The notes: generated from the sequence alone by a model not told the origin. 64,000 bases of DNA from Comamonas granuli NBRC 101663 (GCF_000739995.1 NZ_BBJX01000012.1:1-64000), one strand, 5' to 3'; shown: positions 8,871-18,640, counted from the first letter of the stretch. Made by a program: numbers and translations.

Positions 8871-8875
8871 TGGGT

Positions 8876-8929
8876 AAATCGGGCTCCAGCGCCCTGTGGC
8901 AAAGCGCTGGCAGCTATTGAATCAATAGC
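8876..8929 (-). repeat. Dispersed double-hairpin repeat, copy 3
   Basis: Minus orientation. Its palindrome GCTATTGAATCAATAGC (8913-8929) is the cleanest in the window and begins 2 bp after the pth stop codon. It sits between the convergent ferredoxin and pth genes. Confidence 0.9.
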
Positions 8930-8931
8930 AC

Positions 8932-9555
8932 TCAGGAGGCCTCTGCGGGCGGTGCGGCCGGCCGGGGCGGTTTGGGGCGCGGCGGCTTGGTGGTGTGCAC
9001 CAGCAGCGTGGCCTTCTCCATGTCGCCCGCCAGCAGCGCGGGCCAGGCCTTGAGGCTGTGGGCGATGCTGTCCTCGATCAGCGTGCGCTGCTCGGCCGGG
9101 GGCTTCTTGAGCACCCAGTGGGCGACCTCGGCCTTGTGCCCCGGGTGGCCGATGCCGATGCGCAGGCGCCAGTAGTCGGCCGAGCCGAGCTGCGCATGGA
9201 TGTCGCGCAGCCCGTTGTGCCCCGCATGGCCGCCGCCGAACTTGAGCTTGGCCTGGCCGGGCGGGAGGTCGAGTTCGTCGTGCACCACCAGGATTTCCCC
9301 GGGCGCGATCTTGAAGAAGCGCGCCAGCGCGGCCACGGCCTTGCCCGAGAGATTCATGAAGGTCTGCGGCTGCAGCAGCCACACGGCCTGGCCCTGCACC
9401 GTGGCACGCGCCGCCAGGCCCCAGTAGCTGCGCTCGGGCTGCAGGTGCACGTTGAGTTCGCGCGCCAGGGCGTCTATCCACCAGAAACCCGCGTTGTGGC
9501 GCGTGGCCTCGTATTCCGGCCCGGGGTTGCCCAGGCCCACAAACAGCTTGATCAT
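8932..9555 (-). CDS. pth: Peptidyl-tRNA hydrolase
   Basis: A 207-residue Pth enzyme that recycles peptidyl-tRNA dropped by stalled ribosomes. The N-terminus [21 protein letters not shown] contains the catalytic His (RHNAGF). The substrate-contacting MNLSG and the [12 protein letters not shown] block also match the family. The C-terminus ends in a Pro/Ala-rich tail after residue ~185 that is not part of the core fold. It follows rplY on the minus strand, the usual prs-rplY-pth order, with a terminator hairpin between rplY and pth, so some transcripts probably end before pth. Confidence 0.95.
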   Translation of the reverse strand: MIKLFVGLGNPGPEYEATRHNAGFWWIDALARELNVHLQPERSYWGLAARATVQGQAVWLLQPQTFMNLSGKAVAALARFFKIAPGEILVVHDELDLPPGQAKLKFGGGHAGHNGLRDIHAQLGSADYWRLRIGIGHPGHKAEVAHWVLKKPPAEQRTLIEDSIAHSLKAWPALLAGDMEKATLLVHTTKPPRPKPPRPAAPPAEAS

Positions 9556-9585
9556 GGGTTGGCCATTTCAGCAGCGGAAACAAAA

Positions 9586-9609
9586 ACGGCCCACACACTG
9601 GTGGGCCGT
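9586..9609 (-). terminator. Terminator between rplY and pth
   Basis: A 9-bp perfect stem ACGGCCCAC/GTGGGCCGT with a 6-nt loop. Read on the minus strand it is followed by a T-run (the AAAAA at 9582-9586 on the plus strand). It lies 31-54 nt downstream of the rplY stop. Confidence 0.8.
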
Positions 9610-9639
9610 CGGAGAGCCTTCAGCAAGCCCGGCGGGGGA

Positions 9640-10269
9640 TTACTTCTTGCCCTTGCCCTTGCCCTTGGCGGGTGCGGCAGCGTCGGCGGCAGGCGCCTCG
9701 ACCTCGGCCACCGGTGCCACCACGGACACCAGCACGGGGTTGTTCTGCGCACCGCGGGTCTTGGCGGCCACGCCCTTGGGCAGCTTGATGTCCTTGAGGT
9801 GCAGCGAGACGTTCTTCTGCAGGCCGGAGAGGTCCACGGCGATGAACTCGGGCAGGTCCGAGGGCATGCAGGTCACGTCCAGTTCGGTCACCACGGGCGT
9901 GACCATGCACTTGTCCACCTTCACGGCGGGCGATTCTTCGGCGCCGCTGTAGTGCAGGGGCACCTTCATGTGCAGCTTGGTCTTGTCGTCCACGCGCTGG
10001 AAGTCCACGTGCAGCACCAGCTGCTTGTAGGGGTGGTACTGCACATCGCGCAGCAGCACCTTGCTGACCTGGCCGTTGTACTCCATGTCGAGCACGCTGG
10101 AGTGGAAGGCTTCCTTCTTCAGGGCGTGCCACAGGGCGTTGTGGTCCACTTCGATGGCCAGGGGCTGGGCGCCCGCGCCGTAGACGATGGCGGGCGTACG
10201 GCCCGAGTTGCGCAGGCGGCGGCTCGCACCCGTGCCTTGCTTGGCGCGCTCAAAAGCGACGAAATTCAT
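9640..10269 (-). CDS. rplY: 50S ribosomal protein L25 (Ctc form)
   Basis: A 209-residue long-form bL25, which binds 5S rRNA. The first ~95 residues are the L25 domain ([23 protein letters not shown], then AIVYGAG). The next ~95 are the Ctc/TL5 beta domain ([20 protein letters not shown]). A Lys/Gly-rich tail (KGKGKGKK) follows. The ATG at 10269 gives the conserved start. It is flanked by hairpin terminators on both sides (after prs and after rplY), so its level can be set independently of its neighbours. Confidence 0.95.
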   Translation of the reverse strand: MNFVAFERAKQGTGASRRLRNSGRTPAIVYGAGAQPLAIEVDHNALWHALKKEAFHSSVLDMEYNGQVSKVLLRDVQYHPYKQLVLHVDFQRVDDKTKLHMKVPLHYSGAEESPAVKVDKCMVTPVVTELDVTCMPSDLPEFIAVDLSGLQKNVSLHLKDIKLPKGVAAKTRGAQNNPVLVSVVAPVAEVEAPAADAAAPAKGKGKGKK

Positions 10270-10324
10270 GAGATTCTCCGTAAAAGACGCACCGCGACCA
10301 GTGTCGTCTTCGGTTGGGTAAAAA

Positions 10325-10344
10325 GGGCGCCTCGCAGGGCGCCC
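10325..10344 (-). terminator. Terminator between prs and rplY
   Basis: Stem GGGCGCC/GGCGCCC (10325-10331 with 10338-10344), 6-nt loop. On the minus strand it is followed by TTTT. It falls 17 nt after the prs stop and probably attenuates read-through into rplY. Confidence 0.75.
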
Positions 10345-10360
10345 GGCTTCTTGCAAGGGA

Positions 10361-11335
10361 TCAGAACAGCTTGTCCTGGTCCGCGAACAAACTCATCACC
10401 GAGTCCCCGCGGGCGATGCGCTGTATCGTCTCGGCGATCAGCGGCGCCACGGAAAGCTGGCGGATCTTGGCGCAGCCGCGTGCGGCCGCGCTCAGGGGAA
10501 TGGTGTTGGTGACGACGACCTCGTCGAGCGCCGTGCCCTGCGCGATGCGCTCGATGGCCGGGCCGGAGAAGATCGGGTGCGTGCAGTAGGCGTACACGTT
10601 CTTGGCGCCACGCTCCTTGAGCACCTCGGCCGCCTTCACCAGCGTGCCGGCGGTGTCGATCATGTCGTCCATGATGACGCAGTTGCGGCCCTCGATCTCG
10701 CCGATCACGTGCATGACCTCCGAGACATTGGCCTTGGGGCGGCGCTTGTCGATGATGGCCAGGTCGCAGCCGAGCTGCTTGGCCAGTGCGCGCGCGCGCA
10801 CCACGCCGCCCACGTCGGGGGAGACGACGATCAGGTCTTCGTACTTCTTCTGGATCAGGTCGCCCAGCAGCACGGGGGAGGCGTAGATGTTGTCGACCGG
10901 AATATCGAAGAAGCCCTGGATCTGGTCGGCATGCAGGTCCATGGTCAGCACGCGGGCGACGCCCACGGCCTGCAGCATGTTGGCGACCACCTTGGCCGTG
11001 ATGGGCACGCGCGTCGAGCGCGGGCGGCGGTCCTGGCGGGCGTAGCCGAAATAGGGGATCACGGCGCTGATGCGTTCGGCCGAGGCGCGCTTGAGCGCGT
11101 CGACCATGATCAGCAGTTCCATGAGGTTATCGTTGGTCGGCGCGCAGGTGGACTGCACGACGAACACGTCGCGCGCACGCACGTTCTGGTTGATCTCGAC
11201 CGTGACTTCGCCGTCGGAGAAGCGTCCCACATGGGCGGCGCCGAGGGAGATGCGCAGGTAATCGGCGATTTCAGATGCCAGCACGGGGTTGGCATTGCCG
11301 GTGAAAACCATGAAGTCGGGGTGATTGGCTTGCAT
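10361..11335 (-). CDS. prs: Ribose-phosphate pyrophosphokinase
   Basis: A 324-residue PRPP synthetase, which makes phosphoribosyl pyrophosphate from ribose-5-phosphate and ATP for nucleotide, His and Trp synthesis. Key motifs: FSDGE near the start, the flexible loop [24 protein letters not shown], and the PRPP-binding loop DDMIDTAGT. Length matches the class I bacterial enzyme (about 315). The tRNA-Gln gene lies 57 nt upstream on the same strand, with ispE before it, a typical betaproteobacterial order. Confidence 0.97.
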   Translation of the reverse strand: MQANHPDFMVFTGNANPVLASEIADYLRISLGAAHVGRFSDGEVTVEINQNVRARDVFVVQSTCAPTNDNLMELLIMVDALKRASAERISAVIPYFGYARQDRRPRSTRVPITAKVVANMLQAVGVARVLTMDLHADQIQGFFDIPVDNIYASPVLLGDLIQKKYEDLIVVSPDVGGVVRARALAKQLGCDLAIIDKRRPKANVSEVMHVIGEIEGRNCVIMDDMIDTAGTLVKAAEVLKERGAKNVYAYCTHPIFSGPAIERIAQGTALDEVVVTNTIPLSAAARGCAKIRQLSVAPLIAETIQRIARGDSVMSLFADQDKLF

Positions 11336-11392
11336 GAGCGTCCCAGCAATCGGAAATATTGACCTGCGGCTTACCTGCGCGCAACAGGGTTT

Positions 11393-11469
11393 TGGCAGGG
11401 GAGGAAGGACTCGAACCCTCGCATGCCGGAATCAAAATCCGGTGCCTTGACCAACTTGGCGACTCCCCT
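11393..11469 (-). tRNA. tRNA-Gln (anticodon TTG)
   Basis: Read on the minus strand: acceptor AGGGGAG pairs with CTCCCCT, anticodon loop TTTTGAT with TTG, the T-loop TTCGAGT, and an encoded CCA at the 3' end (11393-11395). The sequence matches the glutamine tRNA that lies between ispE and prs in many betaproteobacteria. Confidence 0.95.
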
Positions 11470-11497
11470 ACACAGGTCGATGGTTCAGCCAGAACCC

Positions 11498-12361
11498 TCA
11501 ACCGCAACTCTCATCTGCTGCCCACCCTGCCAGAGGGTGCTGCGCCAGATTTTCACACACCCTGATCTGCCAGGCGCCGGGTGCGCCTTCGAGATCCGCG
11601 GTGTGCGGTATTGGTGCAAACACTGCACTTCCAGAGCCCGTCATTCTGCCACGTAATCCGCGTGTTTGCAGCCAATCGATAGCTTTTTTCACATCCGGAC
11701 ACAGCGCCTGCGCGACACTCTGCAAGTCGTTTCGACCGAAATCGAAGTGCTCTGCAGCAAAGCCTAAGATTGTAGCACTGTTTGAATCGCGTTTCAAAGT
11801 CGGCGCCGAAAAAATCTTTCCGGTATCGAGTCCGGCGGCGGGCTTGACGACGGCAAACCGCGCGCGCGGCAAGGCATGCGCGCCGGTCAGCGGGGTGATG
11901 CGCTCGCCGATACCTTCCACCCAGGCATGGTGGCCGCAAAGAAAAAATGGCACATCGGCGCCCAGGCGCAGGGCGATGTCCTGCAACTGCGTGCGCGTCA
12001 GCCGCAGGCGCCAGAGCTGGTTGAGCGCCAGCAGGGTGCTGGCGGCGTCCGAGGAGCCTCCGCCCAGGCCTGCCTGCGTGGGAATGCGCTTGTGCACGCC
12101 GATGTGCACGCCCAGGGGGCATCCCGTGGCCTGTCGCAGTGCCTGTGCGGCGCGCACGGTGAGGTCCTGCGCGGGCAGGGCGCCGGCCAGGTCCTCGCGG
12201 CTGATGGCGCCGTCCGTCCGCACGGAAAAATGCAGCGTGTCGCACCAGTCGATCAGCATGAACACCGACTGCAGCAGGTGGTAGCCGTCCGCCCTGCGGC
12301 CGGTGACGTGCAGGAACAGGTTGAGCTTGGCGGGTGCGGGAACGTCGTAGAGGGCTTGCAT
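11498..12361 (-). CDS. ispE: 4-diphosphocytidyl-2-C-methyl-D-erythritol kinase
   Basis: A 287-residue GHMP kinase of the MEP isoprenoid pathway that phosphorylates CDP-methylerythritol. Visible motifs are VPAPAKLNLFLHVTGRRADGYH at the N-terminus, the ATP-binding glycine loop AGLGGGSSDAAS, and the C-terminal RMTGSGSAVFA. The ATG at 12361 gives the conserved N-terminus; an ATG eight codons earlier is possible. It starts 24 nt after lolB and is followed by tRNA-Gln, a conserved order. Confidence 0.95.
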   Translation of the reverse strand: MQALYDVPAPAKLNLFLHVTGRRADGYHLLQSVFMLIDWCDTLHFSVRTDGAISREDLAGALPAQDLTVRAAQALRQATGCPLGVHIGVHKRIPTQAGLGGGSSDAASTLLALNQLWRLRLTRTQLQDIALRLGADVPFFLCGHHAWVEGIGERITPLTGAHALPRARFAVVKPAAGLDTGKIFSAPTLKRDSNSATILGFAAEHFDFGRNDLQSVAQALCPDVKKAIDWLQTRGLRGRMTGSGSAVFAPIPHTADLEGAPGAWQIRVCENLAQHPLAGWAADESCG

Positions 12362-12385
12362 GGGGAGGGGCGCGGGCCCGCGCAC

Positions 12386-12889
12386 TCAGTCCAGAAGAAT
12401 GCGCAGCAGAGCCGCCGGAGCAGGTGCGGTGCGCTGGGCGCTCAGGCGCCCCTGGTTCAGCGCCTGCAGGTCCACCTCCCAGCCGCTGGCGGCCGTGGCC
12501 ACGCCCGCCAGCCAGTCGAACAAGGCTTCGACGGGCAGGGGGGCTGGCGTCACTTCCTGCAGCAAGGCCTGGAGCGAGGCCGCGGTGCGTTGCCCGCCGG
12601 AGGTCTCCAGCCGGGCTTGCCCTGGGTGCCATTGCAGGCGGGCCAGCGTGGTGCCCCAAGGGGAGGAGAGGTCCAGCGTGCCTTGCTGCGCCGAGCCGTG
12701 CAGCTCGAAGTGGGCGGCAAACGACTGGGGTGCGTCCGGATCCTGCACGCGCAACTGGATGCGGCCGCTCCAGTGCGCTGCACCCGCGCCCGGCCGGCGT
12801 TCCGGCTGAGCGCACGCGGCCAGCAGCGCCAGCGGCATGCCTCCCAGCCAGGCGCGGCAAAAGCGGCGCCGCCCGTCGACAGGGGTCAC
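12386..12889 (-). CDS. lolB: Outer-membrane lipoprotein LolB
   Basis: A 167-residue lipoprotein, the outer-membrane acceptor that receives lipoproteins from LolA. The start is a GTG that overlaps the TGA of the upstream TPR gene (GTGA). It gives a short signal peptide with RRR, a hydrophobic run and LLAAC, with the lipid-carrying Cys at residue 26. The mature part fits the LolB beta-barrel (WSGRIQLRV, FAAHFELHG, LDLSSPWGT, LPVEALFDWLAG). Position between a TPR gene and ispE is the standard betaproteobacterial context. Confidence 0.88.
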   Translation of the reverse strand: MTPVDGRRRFCRAWLGGMPLALLAACAQPERRPGAGAAHWSGRIQLRVQDPDAPQSFAAHFELHGSAQQGTLDLSSPWGTTLARLQWHPGQARLETSGGQRTAASLQALLQEVTPAPLPVEALFDWLAGVATAASGWEVDLQALNQGRLSAQRTAPAPAALLRILLD

Positions 12890-14643
12890 GGCTGCACACC
12901 CAGGCGTTTGAGTGTTGCGCGCAGCACCTCGTTGTCGGCGTTGAGCCGGGCGCTTTCCTTCCAGATGGCGCGCGCACGCTCCTGCTCGCCCAGCACCCAC
13001 AGCACCTCGCCCAGGTGCGCTGCGATCTCGACGTCCGGGCGCATGCCGTAGGCTTTCTCCAGCAGGCGGCGGGCCTCCTGCAGATTGCCCAGGCGGAACT
13101 CCACCCAGCCCAGGCTGTCGGTGATGAAGGGGTCGTTGGGCGACAGCCCCAGGGCCTGCTCGATCAGGCGCTTGGCTTCGTCGAGCTGGATGCCGCGATC
13201 GGCCAGCGTGTAGCCCAGGGCATTGAGCGCATGCTGGTAGGAGGGGTTTCGCGCAATCACCTTGCGCAACAGCTGCTCCATGAAGTCGTGCTTGCCGACC
13301 TTCTCGGCGAGCATGGCCAGCTCGTACTCGAGGTCGTCGTCGTCGGGTTGCGCCGCTACCAGCTTTTCCTGCAGGGCGTAGGCGTCGCGCCAGGCATGTG
13401 CGTCGCGCAGCAACTGCACTTCGGCGCGCAGGTTCATGCGCCGGGCTTCCTCGGTGTCGGCCGGCAGGCTGTGCAGCAGTGCGCGCGCTTCCTTGAGCTT
13501 GCCCTGGCGCGCGAGCAGCGATGCGCGCCGGATCTGTGCGGCCGGCAGGTCCTTGTCGGTGTCGATGCGCCGCAGCCACTGGTCCGCTGCGGCGAAGTCG
13601 GCACGCTTTTCCGCCACCTGGGCATGCAGCAGATAGGTCTGGTTCAGCAGGGCGCGGCCCGCTTCGCTGTCCGGGTTCTGCTGCGCCAGGCGCGTGAGCT
13701 GGGCCAGGGAGCGCTCGGCATCGTCGAGCGCGTCCTCCTGCACCTGCAAGGCCGCCTGGGCCAGCCAGGCCTGGGGCATGTCGGGTTTCTCGCGCGTCAC
13801 GGCCTGCAACTGTGTCCGTGCCTCGGCGTAGCGCTGCTGCTCCAGCAGCAGGCGCGCATAGGCCATGCGCAGGTCCGGGTTGGGCTGGGCCTGCAGATAG
13901 GGCGCCAGCAGCTCCTCGGCCTGGAGCTGCCCGCTTTCCATGAGTTCGAGGGCCAGCAGGGCCGGGCCATCGCTGCGCGCGTCCTGCGCCTGGGCCAGGC
14001 GCGCCGCCTCGAGTGCACCCGGGGCATCCTGGGCCAGCAGGCGCATGCGGCCTATGGCCGTCCAGGCGGCGGCCGCGGTATCGGCGCTGCGCAGCTCCGC
14101 ATCCAGGGCGGTCTGCAGCATGCGGGCGGCCTGCTGCTTGTCGGACAAGCCGCGCAGGAGCTGCGCAATGGCCAGCAGCAGGGCGGGTTTGTCGGCGGTC
14201 GGCGTCTGGTCGAGCATGGCGCGCAGCGGCACGGCGATATCGTCCACGCGGTTGAGGGCCACGAGGATTTGCAGGGTGTAGCGGCTCGCCTCGCGCGATC
14301 CGGGCCAGGCCTGCTGCCAGGCCTGGGCCGCGGCCAGCGCCTGCTCGCCGGCGCGCGCCTGCAGGGCGATGTCGGTGGCGCGGCGGTACAGGCGCTCGTC
14401 CCCGCTGCGCCGCGCGGCCTCCAGCAGCAGCGCGTAGCCCGAGGCCATGTCACCTTCGCGCGTGGCCAGCTCCCCGATCAGGATTTCATAGAAGAGCGTC
14501 GCATCCAGCAAGGCCGGCGAGAGCGCGGTGGCCGGGGCGGAGGCTGCCGGTCTCTGCACGGCGGCCTGCGAGGCCGCAAGCGCCGGGCTGGCCGCCGCGA
14601 TACCGGGCAGCAATACGGCCAGAATACGAAGGAAATGAACCAT
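12886..14643 (-). CDS. Tetratricopeptide-repeat protein, exported
   Basis: A 585-residue protein with an N-terminal signal sequence (MVHFLRILAVLLPGIAAASPALA) and then almost entirely helical TPR-like repeats. The clearest are near the C-terminus (NALGYTLADRGIQLDEAKRL and DSLGWVEFRLGNLQEARRLL). It is a likely periplasmic or envelope scaffold. Homologues occupy the same place upstream of lolB-ispE in Burkholderiales, so a role in envelope assembly is a guess from context. Its stop codon overlaps the lolB GTG start, so the two are translationally coupled. It is divergent from mutM with only 46 bp between. Confidence 0.8.
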   Translation of the reverse strand: MVHFLRILAVLLPGIAAASPALAASQAAVQRPAASAPATALSPALLDATLFYEILIGELATREGDMASGYALLLEAARRSGDERLYRRATDIALQARAGEQALAAAQAWQQAWPGSREASRYTLQILVALNRVDDIAVPLRAMLDQTPTADKPALLLAIAQLLRGLSDKQQAARMLQTALDAELRSADTAAAAWTAIGRMRLLAQDAPGALEAARLAQAQDARSDGPALLALELMESGQLQAEELLAPYLQAQPNPDLRMAYARLLLEQQRYAEARTQLQAVTREKPDMPQAWLAQAALQVQEDALDDAERSLAQLTRLAQQNPDSEAGRALLNQTYLLHAQVAEKRADFAAADQWLRRIDTDKDLPAAQIRRASLLARQGKLKEARALLHSLPADTEEARRMNLRAEVQLLRDAHAWRDAYALQEKLVAAQPDDDDLEYELAMLAEKVGKHDFMEQLLRKVIARNPSYQHALNALGYTLADRGIQLDEAKRLIEQALGLSPNDPFITDSLGWVEFRLGNLQEARRLLEKAYGMRPDVEIAAHLGEVLWVLGEQERARAIWKESARLNADNEVLRATLKRLGVQP

Positions 14644-14689
14644 CGGATCATGATAATTCATGCCCATCGTGGGGCGGGGAAGGGTGTCC

Positions 14690-15508
14690 ATGCCTGAGTT
14701 ACCTGAAGTGGAAGTGACCCGGCGCGGAATTGCGTCCGTGCTGCAGGGGCTGCGGATCGAGGCGGTGGTGCTGGGCAAGCCGCTGCGCTGGCCCCTGGGG
14801 GTCGAGCCGCAGGCCCTGGCCGGATGCACGGTGACCGATGTGCAGCGGCGCGGCAAGTACCTGCTGCTGGTGCTCGATGCCGGGATGCTGCTGGTGCACC
14901 TGGGCATGTCGGGCAGCCTGCGTTGGCGGCCCGGGCCGCCGCTGCCGCCCGGGCCGCACGACCACTTCGATCTGGTCACCGCGCGCGGCACGCTGCGCCT
15001 GCATGATCCGCGGCGCTTCGGCGCCGTCGTGTACGTGCAGGGCCTGCAGGACCCGCAGGCACGCAAGCTCCTGGGGCGGCTGGGGGCCGAGCCCCTGTCC
15101 GAGGGCTTCCGGTTCGAGGACTGGTTCGCCGCCTTGCGCCAGAGCCGCCAGGCCATCAAGCCCTTGCTGCTGTCCGGGCGGGTGGTGGTGGGGGCGGGCA
15201 ATATCTACGCCTGCGAGGCGCTGTTTCGCGCAGGCATCCGGCCGACCACGCCGGCCGCGCGCATCGGCCCGGTGCGGGCGCGGCGGCTGTACGATGCCCT
15301 GCGCGCCGTGCTGGGCGAGGCGGTGGATTGTGGTGGCACCACGCTGCGCAATTTCTCGGGGGCGGGCGGGGATGCCGGGCATTTCCAGGAATATGCCCAG
15401 GTGTACGGGCGCGAGGGCCAGCCCTGTCGCACCTGCGGCACCCCGGTGCGCATGCTGCGCCAGGGCCAGCGCAGCAGCTATTACTGTCCGCACTGCCAGC
15501 GTGCCTGA
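14690..15508 (+). CDS. mutM: Formamidopyrimidine-DNA glycosylase
   Basis: A 272-residue Fpg/MutM glycosylase-lyase that removes 8-oxoguanine and other oxidised purines. The processed N-terminus [12 protein letters not shown] carries the catalytic Pro2 and Glu3. The H2TH region contains the [10 protein letters not shown] segment. The C-terminal zinc finger has the four Cys ([10 protein letters not shown]...YYCPHC). The start is fixed by PELPEVE. mutY, which removes adenine opposite 8-oxoG, is two genes downstream on the same strand. Confidence 0.96.
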   Translation: MPELPEVEVTRRGIASVLQGLRIEAVVLGKPLRWPLGVEPQALAGCTVTDVQRRGKYLLLVLDAGMLLVHLGMSGSLRWRPGPPLPPGPHDHFDLVTARGTLRLHDPRRFGAVVYVQGLQDPQARKLLGRLGAEPLSEGFRFEDWFAALRQSRQAIKPLLLSGRVVVGAGNIYACEALFRAGIRPTTPAARIGPVRARRLYDALRAVLGEAVDCGGTTLRNFSGAGGDAGHFQEYAQVYGREGQPCRTCGTPVRMLRQGQRSSYYCPHCQRA

Positions 15509-15629
15509 CGTGGACCCGGTCTGAGGCAGCGAAACCACGTTTGCGGGCCGCAAGGCGCATGCTGGTGGTCGCCGGTGCTATATTTTGCGTCTATTCAGGG
15601 TGGATGACCCATAGACCATCGGGAGCAAA

Positions 15630-17594
15630 GTGGGACCCTCATTCAACGAGCAGTTCGAGCAGCATGGCGCCTGGCGCCGTGCGTTTGCGCGCCAGCTCCA
15701 GCAATTGGGCGAATGGCTGGCTGCCAATGAGCTCATGGACGCCGCTGTGCAGGAGCGCCTGCAGCGGCTGGAGGGGCAATTGCGCACGGACCGCATCGTG
15801 GTCGCGTTCGTCGCCGAGTTCTCGCGCGGCAAGTCCGAGTTGATCAACGCCCTGTTCTTTGCCGACTATGGGCGGCGCATCATGCCGGCCAGCGCCGGGC
15901 GCACCACCATGTGCCCCACCGAGCTGGGCTATGACCCCGATGTGCCGCACGGGCTGCGCTTGCTGCCCATAGAGACGCGCATGCAGATGCAGAGCCTGGC
16001 CGAGTGGCGCCTCAAGCCCGAGCGCTGGGTTGAGGCGCCGCTCCAGGTGGGCGACGCCGACCAGATCGCGCGCGCCCTGGAGAAGGTCGCGCAAGTGCGC
16101 AAGGTGAGCGTGGACGACGCCCGCGCCATGGGTTTCTGGCATGACGACATGCCCGAGGAAAACCCCGCCCAGGATGCGGCCGGCCTGGTCGAGGTGCCCA
16201 TGTGGCGCCATGCCATCATCAACCTGCCCCATCCCTTGCTCAAGCAGGGCCTGGTGATTCTGGATACGCCGGGCCTCAACGCCGTCGGCGCCGAGCCCGA
16301 ACTCACGGTCAATCTGATCCCGCAGGCGCACGCGGTGGTGTTCATGCTGGCGGCGGACGCGGGTGTCACGCGCTCGGATCTGGCCATCTGGCGCGAGCAC
16401 CTGGCGGCCACGTCGCAGACGGCGGATGCACGCCTGGTGGTGCTCAACAAGATCGACGTGCTGTGGGATTCGCTCAATTCCATGCAGCAGATCCAGGAGC
16501 AGCTCCAGCGCCAGCGCCAGACTTCCGCCGAAATGCTGGGCGTGCGGCTCGACCAGGTCATCCCCGTCTCGGCGCAAAAGGGGCTGGTGGCCAAGATCCA
16601 GTGCGACGACGTGATGCTCGAAGCCAGCGGCCTGCCCGCGCTGGAGGACGCGCTGGCGCACGGCATCATGGGGCAGCGCCAAGGCATATTGCGCGCCGCC
16701 ATCGCCGGGGGCATCGCCAGCCTGCGCACCGAGACCACGCGCGTGCTCAACATCCGCAGGCGCGACCTGGACGAGCAGATGCTGGAACTGCGCAGCCTGC
16801 GGGGCAAGAATGCCTCGGTCATCCACGCCATGCGCAACCGCATCGAGCAGGAGCAGCACGAGTTCGACCGCAGCAGCTCGCGCATCCATGCCGTGCGCGC
16901 CGTGCACCACAAGCTGCTGCGCGACGTGTTCCAGCGGCTGGGCTCCAAGGCCCTGAAGGAGCAGTTGGCGCCGCTGATGACTGGCTTGCAGCAAAAAGGC
17001 ATCAAGCTCGGCGTGCGCAAGCAGTACGAAGACACCTTTCTGCAGTTGCGGGGAACGCTTGACGCGGTGCAGGCCGCGGCGACCGAGATCCAGGCCATGC
17101 TCGAAGGGAGTTTCCGCCAGCTCAATGCCGAATTCGGGTTCTCGCTGCAGGTTCCTCCCGTGCCCTCCCTGGACGGCTTCGTCCGCGAACTCGCCGATAT
17201 CGAGCACGGCCACCTGCAGTACCTGGGCGTGGGCAATGCCCTCAAGCTGCTGCAGATGGAGTTTGCCGAGCGGCTGGGCCGGGCGCTGTCCATCCGCGTG
17301 CGCGCCGTGTTCGAGTCGGTGGCCAATGATCTGGAACTGTGGAGCAAGTCGGCCACGGCGCAGCTCGATGCGCAATTGCGCGAGCGCAAGCGCAGCTTTG
17401 CGCGGCGCATCGAGGCGGTCGATCGCATCCAGCAGGCGGCCACCGGCCTGGAGGAGCGCATCGCCGAAATCGAGGAGGGCGAGGCCGATCTGCGGCGGCT
17501 CGACGCCCACCTGCAGCAGCAGGCCGACCAGTTGCTGGCGCTGGCGGCAGACCCCGCCGAAGTCGAACACCACGACATCTTCTCCGTCGCATGA
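15630..17594 (+). CDS. Dynamin-like GTPase
   Basis: A 654-residue bacterial dynamin-family protein. The GTPase domain shows G1 AEFSRGKSELINALF (GKS at residues 67-69), G2 Thr in AGRTTMCPTEL, G3 DTPGLN near residue 212 and G4 NKID near residue 273. The C-terminal 300 residues are predicted helical and rich in coiled-coil heptads (for example REFDRSSSRIHAVRAVHHKLL-like stretches), typical of membrane-remodelling dynamins. The start is GTG at 15630 with GGGAG 5 nt upstream. Its stop overlaps the mutY start (ATGA), so the two are coupled. The cellular role in this lineage is unknown. Confidence 0.85.
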   Translation: MGPSFNEQFEQHGAWRRAFARQLQQLGEWLAANELMDAAVQERLQRLEGQLRTDRIVVAFVAEFSRGKSELINALFFADYGRRIMPASAGRTTMCPTELGYDPDVPHGLRLLPIETRMQMQSLAEWRLKPERWVEAPLQVGDADQIARALEKVAQVRKVSVDDARAMGFWHDDMPEENPAQDAAGLVEVPMWRHAIINLPHPLLKQGLVILDTPGLNAVGAEPELTVNLIPQAHAVVFMLAADAGVTRSDLAIWREHLAATSQTADARLVVLNKIDVLWDSLNSMQQIQEQLQRQRQTSAEMLGVRLDQVIPVSAQKGLVAKIQCDDVMLEASGLPALEDALAHGIMGQRQGILRAAIAGGIASLRTETTRVLNIRRRDLDEQMLELRSLRGKNASVIHAMRNRIEQEQHEFDRSSSRIHAVRAVHHKLLRDVFQRLGSKALKEQLAPLMTGLQQKGIKLGVRKQYEDTFLQLRGTLDAVQAAATEIQAMLEGSFRQLNAEFGFSLQVPPVPSLDGFVRELADIEHGHLQYLGVGNALKLLQMEFAERLGRALSIRVRAVFESVANDLELWSKSATAQLDAQLRERKRSFARRIEAVDRIQQAATGLEERIAEIEEGEADLRRLDAHLQQQADQLLALAADPAEVEHHDIFSVA

Positions 17595-18628
17595 GTGCAG
17601 CGCCGGTGGCCGGTCTGGTCGTGCGCTGGCAGGCGCAGCATGGGCGCTCGGAGCTGCCCTGGCAGCAAACACGCGACCCCTACCGCGTCTGGCTGTCCGA
17701 GATCATGCTGCAGCAGACGCAGGTGGCCACGGTGCTCGATTACTACGCGCGTTTTCTTGCACGCTTTCCCGACGTGCAGACCCTGGCCGCTGCCTCCAGC
17801 GATGAGGTGCTGGCCCTGTGGAGCGGGCTGGGCTACTACAGCCGGGCGCGCAACCTGCACCGCTGCGCGCAGCAGGTGGTGCAGGTGCACGGCGGCCAGT
17901 TCCCGCGCACCGCCGAAGCGCTGGCGGACTTGCCGGGCATAGGCCGTTCCACGGCGGGGGCCATTGCGGCGTTCTGTTTCGGTCAGCGTGCGCCCATTCT
18001 GGATGCCAACGTCAAGCGCGTGCTCACGCGGCTGCTCGGTTTTGGCGGCGACCTGGCGCAGGCGGCGCAGGAGCGCACGCTCTGGCAGCATGCCGAGGCC
18101 TTGCTGCCGCGCACCCATCTGCAGCAGAGCATGCCGCGCTACACGCAGGGGCTGATGGACCTGGGAGCCCTGGTCTGCCTGCCGCGCAACCCGCAGTGCG
18201 CGGCCTGCCCCTTGCAGGCGCACTGCGTGGCGCGTGCCGAGGGCGAGCCTGAGCGTTACCCGGTGCGCACGTGCAAGCTGGCGCGCAAGGCCCAGGCGTG
18301 GTGGCTGCTGCAACTGGAGGATGGTGCGGGCCGCATCTGGTTCGAGCGCCGCCCCGAGCGCGGCATCTGGGCAGGCTTGCACTGCCTGCCGGTTTTCGGC
18401 AGCCGCGCGGCCTTGCTCGATGGGGTGGCCCAGGCGGGAGGCAGCCTGGGAATCGAGTACCCGGCGCTGCTGCACGTGCTCACCCACCGCGATCTGCACC
18501 TGCACCGCGTGACGGCCCGTGTGCCGCAGCCGCCGCCCGGCATGCAGGGCGGCGGCTGGCACCATCCGCAGGAGCTCGCCGCACTGGGCCTGCCGGCACC
18601 GGTGCGCAGGCTGCTGCAGGAAGCCTGA
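17591..18628 (+). CDS. mutY: A/G-specific adenine glycosylase
   Basis: A 345-residue MutY that removes adenine mispaired with 8-oxoguanine. Visible are the catalytic Glu in LSEIMLQQTQV, the helix-hairpin-helix LPGIGRSTAGAI, and the 4Fe-4S ligands spaced C-x6-C-x2-C-x5-C (CLPRNPQCAACPLQAHC). The C-terminal Nudix-like domain that recognises 8-oxoG starts near residue 225 and includes FERRPERGIWAGL. It overlaps the stop of the dynamin-like gene by 4 nt and is convergent with rapZ. Confidence 0.96.
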   Translation: MSAAPVAGLVVRWQAQHGRSELPWQQTRDPYRVWLSEIMLQQTQVATVLDYYARFLARFPDVQTLAAASSDEVLALWSGLGYYSRARNLHRCAQQVVQVHGGQFPRTAEALADLPGIGRSTAGAIAAFCFGQRAPILDANVKRVLTRLLGFGGDLAQAAQERTLWQHAEALLPRTHLQQSMPRYTQGLMDLGALVCLPRNPQCAACPLQAHCVARAEGEPERYPVRTCKLARKAQAWWLLQLEDGAGRIWFERRPERGIWAGLHCLPVFGSRAALLDGVAQAGGSLGIEYPALLHVLTHRDLHLHRVTARVPQPPPGMQGGGWHHPQELAALGLPAPVRRLLQEA

Positions 18629-18640
18629 AGAAGACGCTGC

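Noticed and set aside
11670-11700. Another repeat copy inside ispE (CGATAGCTTTTTT)
   Set aside because: Only the ATAGC core matches. Neither the second hairpin nor the A-rich end is present.
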